The notes below the pieces were generated by a model that saw only the letters and a list, made by a program, of their open reading frames with translations, made no database searches and was not told the origin of the DNA. A stretch of DNA of 5,300 nt from Vulcanimicrobiota bacterium. Its GTDB lineage: Bacteria; Vulcanimicrobiota; Vulcanimicrobiia; Vulcanimicrobiales; Vulcanimicrobiaceae. Positions within the stretch are counted from its first letter, which is position 1. Every line of letters starts with the position of its first letter. The stretch spans positions 338 through 5,637 of the forward strand of contig PMFP01000159.1 of assembly GCA_003155175.1 (NCBI GenBank). The letters are read 5' to 3'. A program made the position numbers and the translations under genes. Shown piece by piece: positions 1 through 5,300 of the stretch.

Positions 1-345
1 ACGCTCTATCTCGACAAAGGTACGCTCGTGTACGAATACAACATGATGATCATCGAACGCTACATCGCCCGCTCGAAAGAGAAGCTCAAGGCCGGCAAAC
101 ACAAGGTCGAAGTCGTGACGACGATCGCAAAGCCGGGGGCTCCCGCCGACGTCCGCCTGCTGGTGGACGGCGCGGAAGTCGCGCGCGCCGACGTCAAACG
201 GACCGTGCCGGCTGCGTTCTCGGCCAGCGAATCGCTCAACGTCGGGATCGACTTGGGCTCTCCCGTATCCCTCGATTACTTCGACCGCGCGCCGTTCCCG
301 TTCGACGGGAAAATCGCCGTCATGAACGTGGAGTTGACGCCATGA
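1..345 (+). CDS. Arylsulfatase (type I sulfatase family), C-terminal part only
   Basis: Frame 1 is open from the first base to a TGA at 343-345, giving 114 residues of a protein whose beginning lies left of the window. The first ATG or GTG seen (GTG at 28) is internal, because the frame continues upstream of it. Residues such as EYNMMIIERY, KLKAGKH, KRTVPAAFSASE and DLGSPVSLDYFDR match what I know as the C-terminal beta-rich domain of bacterial arylsulfatases, which hydrolyse sulfate esters. The catalytic Cys/Ser-x-Pro-x-Arg segment that becomes formylglycine and the metal ligands are upstream, so activity cannot be judged here. The stop overlaps the next gene's ATG by 4 bases, implying co-transcription and translational coupling with the MarC-like gene. 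The assignment rests on recalled family resemblance and is fairly secure for family, not for substrate. Confidence 0.85.
   Translation, partial: TLYLDKGTLVYEYNMMIIERYIARSKEKLKAGKHKVEVVTTIAKPGAPADVRLLVDGAEVARADVKRTVPAAFSASESLNVGIDLGSPVSLDYFDRAPFPFDGKIAVMNVELTP
330..333 (+). promoter_or_regulatory. Ribosome binding site for the MarC-family gene
   Basis: GGAG lies inside the last codons of the sulfatase gene, 8 bases before the ATG at 342. The spacing is normal for a Shine-Dalgarno site. It supports the ATG inside the ATGA overlap as the true start. Confidence 0.55.
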
Positions 346-1031
346 ACCATCACGCCGGTGGACTCTTTAGTTTCGATCCGCAAGAGATCTTCACGTTTCT
401 CTTCATTATGCTCGGGCCGATCAAGTTGTTGGTCCCGTTCGCGAAGATTACGAAATCCAGCACGGAAGCCGAGCGGCGCTCGCTGGCGCTTCAGGGCACG
501 CTCCTCGCAACCTTGACCGTCATCGCCGCGAGCTTCGTCGGCGTGCGTATTTTGGCCAAGTGGGGCGTCGCGCCGGGGTCTCTGGCGTTAGCCGGCGGGG
601 TTCTGTTCTTTCTCGTCGCGTTGTCGATGGTGCTCAAGCCGTACACGGAACACGAGGGCGCCGCCGCCGTGGTTCATCCGCCGGCGCAGCCGGAGGGCGC
701 CACCGCGGCTGCAGGCCCTCCGGTGAAGGCGATGGTTCGCGAACTCGTCCCGAATATCGTCACGCCGTACGGTATTGCTGCGGTGATTTTTCTTATCACG
801 TTGATGCCCGAGAGTTCGTGGAGCATCGTCGCGATTCTCATGGGAATCATGGCTCTGGATTTGGTCGCGATGATCTTCGCGCGGACGCTGCTGCGCGTCC
901 TCGGATTCCCACTGCAGATCCTGAGCACGGTTATGGGCGTCCTTCAGGTCGCGCTCTCCGTGCAGATGATCGTGTACGGAATCCGGCTGTTGCTCGTGGA
1001 GAAATTCGGCGTCACGTTTCCAACGATGTGA
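342..1031 (+). CDS. MarC-family integral membrane protein
   Basis: This 229-residue protein looks like a six-helix member of the MarC (UPF0056) family, whose transport role is poorly defined. Hydrophobic segments lie at about residues 17-34, 48-71, 78-99, 135-155, 160-183 and 190-218, in the family's 3+3 arrangement. The first helix carries the family-type Pro (LGPIKLLVPF) followed by a polar stretch with SSTEAERRSLAL, like the start of MarC proteins. The fourth helix (LVPNIVTPYGIAAVIF) sits where MarC proteins have a conserved Pro/Gly segment, although the usual GPG is replaced by TPYG. Between helices 3 and 4 an Ala/Pro-rich linker (about 103-130) makes the protein slightly longer than the usual roughly 200 residues. 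A Shine-Dalgarno site supports the ATG, which overlaps the sulfatase stop. The original link of marC to multiple antibiotic resistance was not upheld, so no resistance role is implied. The substrate is unknown. Confidence 0.8.
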   Translation: MNHHAGGLFSFDPQEIFTFLFIMLGPIKLLVPFAKITKSSTEAERRSLALQGTLLATLTVIAASFVGVRILAKWGVAPGSLALAGGVLFFLVALSMVLKPYTEHEGAAAVVHPPAQPEGATAAAGPPVKAMVRELVPNIVTPYGIAAVIFLITLMPESSWSIVAILMGIMALDLVAMIFARTLLRVLGFPLQILSTVMGVLQVALSVQMIVYGIRLLLVEKFGVTFPTM

Positions 1032-1036
1032 AGTCC

Positions 1037-1076
1037 GGGCTCTTCAGAGCCTTCCCGCGCCGTTTTTTCCCGGTGC
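1037..1076 (+). terminator. Possible weak terminator: two adjacent hairpins with a T-run
   Basis: Just after the MarC-family stop, GGCTC (1038-1042) can pair with GAGCC (1047-1051) around a TTCA loop. A run of six T follows at 1063-1068, but 11 bases separate it from the stem, more than in a classical intrinsic terminator. A second possible stem pairs GCGCCG (1057-1062) with CGGTGC (1071-1076), with one G-U pair, which would put the T-run in its loop. The 82-base gap is the only sizeable spacing between plus-strand genes here, so a transcription boundary is plausible. I see no convincing -35/-10 promoter in the gap. Confidence 0.35.
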
Positions 1077-1095
1077 GGCCATGATGCTTTGCCGC

Positions 1096-1101
1096 GGAGG
1101 G
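1096..1101 (+). promoter_or_regulatory. Ribosome binding site for the OYE-type flavoprotein
   Basis: GGAGGG lies 13 bases before the ATG at 1115. The match to Shine-Dalgarno is strong but the spacing is longer than the usual 5-10 bases. No other in-frame start fits better, and the protein begins MAFDRLFSPVSFG, a normal N-terminus for this family, so the ATG is kept. Confidence 0.5.
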
Positions 1102-1114
1102 CGAAAAGCGCCGC

Positions 1115-3067
1115 ATGGCATTCGATCGACTGTTCAGCCCCGTCTCGTTCGGCTCGCGGCAGGCCAAGAACCGCATCGTCTCAACGCCGCACGGAACGAA
1201 TCTCGCGGTTGACGGCGTCCCCTCGCCGCGGCTCGTCGCCTATCACGAAGCCAAGGCTGCCGGCGGATGCGGAACGGTGATGATGTTCGGCAGCGCGGCC
1301 GCGAGCGAGCTCACGCCGATTTCTTCCAACCACGTCAACCTGTGGATGGACGAGGCGGAGCCCGGATTGCGCGCAGCGGCGCAGGCCGTTCGGCGTCACG
1401 GCGCGCTGGCGCTCTCGCAGGTGACCTCGATGGGGCGCCGGACGTCGACGCACGTGGACATCGCGGGACGGGGTCCGTCCGACACGTCGGGCGAGATCGC
1501 GCCGGAGATTCCGCACGTGCTGACGGTGCGCGAGATCGAGCGGATCATCCGCGACTTCGCGAAGGCGGCCAAGCGCCTGCAGTCGTGCGGATACGACGGC
1601 TGCGACCTCGCGTTCTACGACGACCAGCTCGCCGACCAGATGTGGAATCCGGCGATCAACAAGCGGACGGACCGCTACGGCGGTTCGCTGGAGAACCGCA
1701 TGCGTTTCTCGCTGGAGGTGCTCGAAGCGATCCGCGAAGCGGTCGGCCGGGACTTCATCGTCGGCGCGCGCGTTTCGGCCGACGATCGCATGACGCCGGG
1801 GCTCACACCTGAGGATCTGCTCGACATCGTCGAGCGCCTGGACCGAACGGGAACGCTCGACTACTTCACGGTGACGGGCGGCACGATCGAGGGGTACGCC
1901 GCGCGCGCTTACAACATTCCGTCGGCGTACTTCGAACGAAAGACGTTCGTGGATCTCGCGGCGCGCGTGCGCGAGCGCGTGGGCGCCGCCGTGATCGTGA
2001 CCGGGCGCATCACCAAGCCGGAAGAGGCCGAAGCGGTGCTCGCCTCCGGCGCTGCGGACGCGATCGGCATGACGCGCGCGATGATTGCCGACCCGGAGAT
2101 GCCGCGCAAGGCGCGCGAGGGGCGTGCCGTCGAGATCCGCTCTTGCATGGGATCGAACGAAGGGTGCATCGACCGGCTCTACTTCGGCTTGCCGGTCGCG
2201 TGCGTGCAGAATGCGACGATCGGCCGCGAGCTGGAGTGGGGCGCGATCGAGCCGGCGTTTGTGAAGAAACGTGTTGCGGTGGTCGGCGGGGGCCCGGCAG
2301 GCATGGAAGCGGCGCGCATTGCGGCACAGCGCGGCCACGAGGTGACGCTCTACGAGCGCGAAAAGGAACTGGGCGGCGCGATTCTGATCGCAAGCCGCGC
2401 GCCGGCTTGGCAGAACTACCGCTCGATCGTAGATTGGCTTTCGGCCGATCTGGTGAGGCAAGGCGTGACGGTGAAGGCCGGACGCACCGTTTCGGCGGAC
2501 GATCTCGAGGCACTCGGCGCGCAAGCGGTCGTGTTCGCGACCGGAGCGACCGCGCGCACGCCGTACCTTCCGATTTCCGAAGACGCGAACGCGTGTACCG
2601 TTGCCGACGTGCTTTCCGGGCAGGCGCGCCCCAGCGGCCGCTGCGTCGTGCTGGACGAGACCGGCTATACGCCCGGTCCGAAGACCGCGGACTTTCTCGC
2701 CGACGCCGGCTGCGAGGTCGAGATCGTCACGCGCCAGTACAGTTTGGGCGAAACGATCGGAACGACGCTGCGGGCGCCGCTCTACGAACGGCTGGTTCGC
2801 AAGGGCGTCGCGATCACGCCGCTGCACGCGCCGGTGCGGGTGGAGAAGGGGGCGGTCGTCTTGCGGCACGTGCTGACCGGTACCGAACGCGAGATTCGCG
2901 CCGATGCGGTCGTCTTCGCATCGGGCGGCCGGGGTGACGACGCTCTCTACGAAACCTACGTCGCGCGGCACGGCGACGGGGACGCGCATCTGATCGGCGA
3001 CGCCTTCGCACCGCGTCACTTGCGAACAGCGATCGCGGAAGGCGCCCGGGCCGGCCGCACGCTTTGA
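1115..3067 (+). CDS. Old Yellow Enzyme-family FMN/FAD/Fe-S oxidoreductase (TMADH/2,4-dienoyl-CoA reductase type)
   Basis: This 650-residue cytoplasmic flavoprotein has the full architecture of trimethylamine dehydrogenase and FadH. Residues 1-335 form an FMN-binding TIM barrel (LFSPVSFG, NKRTDRYGGSLENRMRF, and the phosphate-binding VTGRI...GMTRAMIADPEM stretch). Residues 344-363 are the iron-sulfur segment. From about 385 there is an FAD-binding Rossmann fold with G391-G-G393-P-A-G396 and acidic E414, closing with IGDAF...AIAEGARAG (627-647). Cluster positions match the FadH spacing C-x2-C-x3-C-x11-C, but the second is Ser347 (C344, S347, C351, C363). The usual HGY/HxY active-site motif reads DDQ (169-171), and Ile258 appears where FadH has its catalytic His. 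The second nucleotide-binding region (510-540) has D514..G517...G521 rather than a clean GxGxxG. The family is certain; the substrate is not. An N-demethylase or amine dehydrogenase is more likely than enoyl-CoA reductase. It is coupled to the binding-protein gene downstream. Confidence 0.88.
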   Translation: MAFDRLFSPVSFGSRQAKNRIVSTPHGTNLAVDGVPSPRLVAYHEAKAAGGCGTVMMFGSAAASELTPISSNHVNLWMDEAEPGLRAAAQAVRRHGALALSQVTSMGRRTSTHVDIAGRGPSDTSGEIAPEIPHVLTVREIERIIRDFAKAAKRLQSCGYDGCDLAFYDDQLADQMWNPAINKRTDRYGGSLENRMRFSLEVLEAIREAVGRDFIVGARVSADDRMTPGLTPEDLLDIVERLDRTGTLDYFTVTGGTIEGYAARAYNIPSAYFERKTFVDLAARVRERVGAAVIVTGRITKPEEAEAVLASGAADAIGMTRAMIADPEMPRKAREGRAVEIRSCMGSNEGCIDRLYFGLPVACVQNATIGRELEWGAIEPAFVKKRVAVVGGGPAGMEAARIAAQRGHEVTLYEREKELGGAILIASRAPAWQNYRSIVDWLSADLVRQGVTVKAGRTVSADDLEALGAQAVVFATGATARTPYLPISEDANACTVADVLSGQARPSGRCVVLDETGYTPGPKTADFLADAGCEVEIVTRQYSLGETIGTTLRAPLYERLVRKGVAITPLHAPVRVEKGAVVLRHVLTGTEREIRADAVVFASGGRGDDALYETYVARHGDGDAHLIGDAFAPRHLRTAIAEGARAGRTL

Positions 3068-4632
3068 GGCTTCGCCGCTTAGGGTTTCTGGCGCTCGGCC
3101 TGCTCGTCGCGTGCTCGCACGCCTCCGCGCCCGACGACACGCTTCGCGCGGCGTTTTCGACCGAACCGCATTCGCTCAACCCGATTGCCATGCAGAACGG
3201 CCAGGAGATGGTGATCGATCGCCTGTTCAGCGATCCGCTGACGTCGTTCGATCCGTCCGGGAACCGGATCGTCCCGATCCTCGCGCTGCGCGTGCCCAGC
3301 CGGGAGAACGGCGACGTCTCCGCCGACGGCAAGACGATCGTATTCCATCTGCGCCGCGGCGTGAAATGGCAAGACGGCGCGCCGTTCACCAGCGCCGACG
3401 TGGCGTACACGTTCGCTCAAGTGATGAATCCCGCCAACGACGTGGTCAGCCGCTTCGGATACGATGACGTCGAGAGCCTCGAGACGCCGGATCCGTATAC
3501 GGTGCGTTTGCGGCTCAAGCACGCGTACTCGCCGATCGTGTCCACGTTCTTCGGCGACGCGAACGTGCCGTTCGGCATCTTGCCGCGCCATCTGCTCGCG
3601 CACTACGCGTCACTCAACACGGTTCCGTTCAGCGCGCTTCCGGTTGGAACCGGACCCTTTCGCGTCACGGCGTGGCGTCGCGGCGACCGCATCGAGCTCG
3701 ACGCGAACCCCGCGTACTTCCAAGGGCGCCCGCATATCGCGCACGTCGTGATTCTGTTCACGCACGACGAGCAGACGTCGCTGACGATGGCGAGCACCAA
3801 CGAGGTCGACTGGGCCGCGGAGCTGAGCCCGGCGTCCGTCGCGCAGGCTCGCCGAATTCCCGGCTACCACGTCGTGCTCGTTCCGCAGAACCGGTGGTAC
3901 GGCATCACGTTCAACATGACGCGGCCGGCCGTGCAAGATCTTCGCGTACGCCGCGCGGTGGAGCTGGCGATCGACAAGCCGGCGATGGCGCGCGAACTCA
4001 CCGGCGGCACGGCGCTGCCGGCAACGCAAGACCTGCCCTCGTTTCTCTGGGCGTCGCCGCAGCTCGCACCGTCGCCGCACGACCCGGCGCGAGCGCGCGC
4101 CTTGCTCGCGCAGGGGGGATGGAAGCCGCAAAATCCGTTGCGGCTGGAGATCGCGTACAACGTAGGCGACCAAACGGCGCGCAAGACGGTCGTCGTGCTG
4201 CAAGGCTCGCTCGCGAGCGTCGGCATCGCGCTCGAGCCCAAAGGATATCCGAACGAACTGCTCACGGCACCGGCGTCGTTGGGCGGAATCATGGCGACCG
4301 GCCGGTTCGACGTGCTGCTCGGGCGCATTCTCAACGGGCCCGAGCCGGATAACTCGGCTGAGTACGCGTGCGCCGGCATTCCGCCGAACGGCTTTAACAT
4401 GGCGCACTATTGCACGCCGGAGATGGACCGATTGCAGGCGATCGCGACGGCATCCTACGACCGCTCCGCGCGCCGAGCCGCGTACGCGCGGATCGAGGAG
4501 ACGCTCGAGCGCGACCTGCCGCAGATTCCGCTGTGGTGGCCGCGCGACGTCCACATCGTGAGCGACCGGCTGCGAAACTTCGACCCCAATCCGTTCGTGG
4601 AGACCTGGGACGCCTGGCGTTGGGAGCTGTAG
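3064..4632 (+). CDS. Family 5 solute-binding lipoprotein (peptide/DppA-OppA type) of an ABC transporter
   Basis: This 522-residue extracytoplasmic protein belongs to the SBP_bac_5 family, which captures peptides, nickel chelates, opines and other solutes for ABC importers. The N-terminus has MRLRR, a hydrophobic stretch and a lipobox LVAC with Cys17 as the lipidation site, followed by Ser. Family signatures are clear: DDTLRAAFSTEPHSLNP (24-40), DGKTIVFHLRRGVKWQDGAPF (88-108, the domain signature), PVGTGPF (193-199), VQDLRVRRAVELAID (290-304), and the C-terminal LPQIPLWW block. The length is normal. The start is TTG at 3064, within a TTGA overlap with the flavoprotein stop. The first in-frame ATG (Met43) would remove the signal peptide, and I see no other upstream start. 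There is no clear Shine-Dalgarno, so translation probably depends on coupling. No permease or ATPase gene follows; the next genes run the other way. The ligand cannot be told from sequence; family membership alone does not prove a peptide. Confidence 0.9.
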   Translation: MRLRRLGFLALGLLVACSHASAPDDTLRAAFSTEPHSLNPIAMQNGQEMVIDRLFSDPLTSFDPSGNRIVPILALRVPSRENGDVSADGKTIVFHLRRGVKWQDGAPFTSADVAYTFAQVMNPANDVVSRFGYDDVESLETPDPYTVRLRLKHAYSPIVSTFFGDANVPFGILPRHLLAHYASLNTVPFSALPVGTGPFRVTAWRRGDRIELDANPAYFQGRPHIAHVVILFTHDEQTSLTMASTNEVDWAAELSPASVAQARRIPGYHVVLVPQNRWYGITFNMTRPAVQDLRVRRAVELAIDKPAMARELTGGTALPATQDLPSFLWASPQLAPSPHDPARARALLAQGGWKPQNPLRLEIAYNVGDQTARKTVVVLQGSLASVGIALEPKGYPNELLTAPASLGGIMATGRFDVLLGRILNGPEPDNSAEYACAGIPPNGFNMAHYCTPEMDRLQAIATASYDRSARRAAYARIEETLERDLPQIPLWWPRDVHIVSDRLRNFDPNPFVETWDAWRWEL

Positions 4633-4637
4633 CTCCC
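4622..4637. terminator. Hairpin at the convergent gene ends (possible bidirectional terminator)
   Basis: GGGAGC (4622-4627) and GCTCCC (4632-4637) form a perfect 6-base stem around TGTA, extendable to 7 bases with a 2-base loop. It spans the TAG stop of the binding-protein gene. An 8-base palindrome CCGCGCGG follows immediately (4637-4644). The site lies between convergent genes only 15 bases apart, where a shared terminator is expected. Neither strand has a T-tract after the stem, so it may act as a weak or factor-assisted terminator or as an RNA 3'-end stabiliser. Confidence 0.4.
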
Positions 4638-4647
4638 CGCGCGGCGG

Positions 4648-5004
4648 TTAGAGCGTTCCGGCGTCGGCGTCGATGACGTTCTTGTAGTAGATGCCGCCCG
4701 TATGGCGCACGCCTTCGAAGGTGCCGTGGACGGTGACGTGCTGTCCGTTGTGGATGGCGGGCGTTCCGAAGGCGAACACCTCGACGCATTGGCCCGCGCA
4801 GAGCGAGAAGACCGTGTAGGGATTGCCCTTGTGCGAGATTTTGTTCGCGACGTTCGAGATGGTGCCGCTCACGTCAACCGGCTTTCCATAGAACGTCGAG
4901 GGCTGGGCCACGATCGTCGAAATCGGCGTCGTCGCGGCCGCCCCCGCAAGGGGGACGGCCACGGCCGACGCGAGGATGAGCGAGGCCGCCCATCGGGTTG
5001 TCAC
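4648..5004 (-). CDS. Small secreted OB-fold-like protein
   Basis: This 118-residue protein starts at GTG (5004-5002) and ends with TAA (4650-4648). Residues 1 to about 23 form a Sec signal peptide: MTTRW, a hydrophobic core (ASLILASAVAVPLA), then small residues GAAA suited to signal peptidase I. The mature part (about 24-118) is rich in alternating beta-strand patterns: TFYGKPVDVSGTIS, NPYTVFSLC, CVEVFAFG, GQHVTVHGTFEGV and a closing IYYKNVIDA. The order of strands, with GK-V-V-G-I and G-V-V-G-F repeats, resembles OB-fold domains of the tRNA-anti or YgiW/BOF type. Two cysteines, Cys69 and Cys73 (CAGQC), could form a disulfide or hold a metal outside the cell. It follows the upstream minus-strand gene by one base, so the pair is probably one operon. 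There is no strong Shine-Dalgarno. The fold call is an inference from pattern; the function is unknown. Confidence 0.75.
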   Translation of the reverse strand: MTTRWAASLILASAVAVPLAGAAATTPISTIVAQPSTFYGKPVDVSGTISNVANKISHKGNPYTVFSLCAGQCVEVFAFGTPAIHNGQHVTVHGTFEGVRHTGGIYYKNVIDADAGTL

Positions 5005-5005
5005 G

Positions 5006-5300
5006 CTAGCGCGATACCAGCGAGAGCGTTTGCGAATCGATGTCGTAGCTGCCGGCCGCCACGTTGGCGTTCGGATTCGCGCAGATCACGCTGTTGTTCG
5101 GACCGAACATGACCACGAGTCCCGGCGGTCCGCACTGGACTTGCTGGAGACCGTAGTTGCTCAGGAGCGTGTATCCCGGGCTGCTCGACTGGATCTGATA
5201 CGACCGGTACGTCGTATTGTTGTAGACGATGGATCCGTAGATGGCCGCGGTCGTCGCGCTGATCGCGAGCGCGCCCCAGAATCCGCCGCCCCAGTAGTTG
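5006..5300 (-). CDS. Gly-rich membrane-anchored or secreted protein of unknown function, C-terminal part only
   Basis: Reading the minus strand from 5299 gives 97 uninterrupted residues ending at TAG (5008-5006); the start lies beyond the right edge. The visible part opens with a Gly- and Trp-rich hydrophobic stretch (NYWGGGFWGALAISATTAA, continuing IYGSIVY), which could be a membrane helix or Gly-zipper. A polar Tyr/Gln/Ser-rich region follows (NNTTYRSYQIQSSSPGYTLL). The end is compact, with two cysteines (QCGPPG and VICANPN) and a SYDIDSQTLSLVSR tail. The Cys pair, about 18 residues apart, could form a disulfide in an exported domain. Amino-acid usage is that of a real protein, in contrast to the Arg-rich opposite strand, and the stop lies one base before the next gene's GTG. 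I do not recognise a characterised family. Confidence 0.75.
   Translation of the reverse strand, partial: NYWGGGFWGALAISATTAAIYGSIVYNNTTYRSYQIQSSSPGYTLLSNYGLQQVQCGPPGLVVMFGPNNSVICANPNANVAAGSYDIDSQTLSLVSR

Noticed and set aside
28..345. A complete small gene starting at GTG 28
   Set aside because: The same frame is open to the left edge and the preceding residues continue the arylsulfatase pattern, so this is an internal codon of a truncated gene.
560..1084. A plus-strand frame of 174 codons within the MarC-family gene
   Set aside because: Arg/Gly-rich shadow of the membrane protein's reading frame; it has no domain and only its last part lies outside that gene.
1089..1280. A short plus-strand frame overlapping the flavoprotein start
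   Set aside because: Arg/Ser/Ala-rich out-of-frame translation of the flavoprotein's first codons; no supporting features.
1181..3019. A 612-codon open frame on the minus strand opposite the flavoprotein gene
   Set aside because: Its translation is rich in Arg, His, Ala and Asp with no domain pattern, and it mirrors the flavoprotein's codons. Long antisense open frames are expected in GC-rich genes.
1115..3067. Calling the flavoprotein FadH (2,4-dienoyl-CoA reductase)
   Set aside because: The architecture matches, but the catalytic Tyr/His positions and one cluster Cys do not, so a specific FadH name would mislead.
3610..4554. A 314-codon minus-strand frame opposite the binding-protein gene
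   Set aside because: Arg-rich composition with no recognisable motif or signal, while the opposite strand encodes a clear family 5 binding protein.
4702..5112. A plus-strand frame of 136 codons across the right-hand end
   Set aside because: The product is highly charged and Arg/Gly/Asp-rich. The minus strand here encodes two proteins with signal-peptide and membrane features and normal composition.
1..5300. CRISPR arrays, tRNA or rRNA genes, insertion sequences, phage genes or defence systems
   Set aside because: No direct repeat series, clover-leaf-like segment, rRNA-like sequence, transposase or terminal inverted repeats were seen on either strand. Coding sequence fills almost the whole window.

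Overview
The window is GC-rich, densely packed bacterial DNA. It holds six protein-coding genes, two of them cut by the window edges, and no RNA genes, insertion sequences, CRISPR arrays or obvious repeats. The host cannot be named from sequence alone. High GC, lipoprotein and Sec signals, a type I sulfatase and a Gly-rich secreted protein paired with an exported OB-fold-like protein fit an environmental Gram-negative-type lineage. A candidate phylum such as Eremiobacterota (WPS-2) is a weak guess only.

Layout. Positions 1-345 (+) are the C-terminal end of an arylsulfatase. Its stop overlaps by 4 bases (ATGA) the start of a MarC-family membrane protein (342-1031, +). An 82-base gap (1032-1114) with two possible small hairpins and a T-run separates these from a 650-residue flavoprotein (1115-3067, +). 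This is an Old Yellow Enzyme TIM barrel fused to a [4Fe-4S] segment and an FAD domain, as in trimethylamine dehydrogenase and 2,4-dienoyl-CoA reductase. Its stop overlaps by 4 bases (TTGA) a TTG-started family 5 solute-binding lipoprotein (3064-4632, +). A perfect hairpin covers that stop. On the minus strand, converging from the right, are a small secreted OB-fold-like protein (4648-5004) and, 1 base upstream of its GTG start, the C-terminal 97 residues of a Gly-rich, membrane-anchored or exported protein (5006 to beyond 5300).

How the genes relate. There appear to be three transcription units: sulfatase-MarC, flavoprotein-binding protein, and the minus-strand secreted pair. The flavoprotein-lipoprotein unit is the most interesting. 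The enzyme keeps the fold and FMN/FAD signatures, but by eye it has lost one cluster cysteine (Ser347), the His/Tyr-type active-site motif, the FadH-type catalytic His, and a canonical NAD(P)H-binding glycine pattern. That argues against ordinary enoyl-CoA reduction. A dehydrogenase or demethylase acting on a small amine-like compound is possible, and the coupled binding protein could capture or deliver that compound. This is inference. No permease or ATPase is present in the window.
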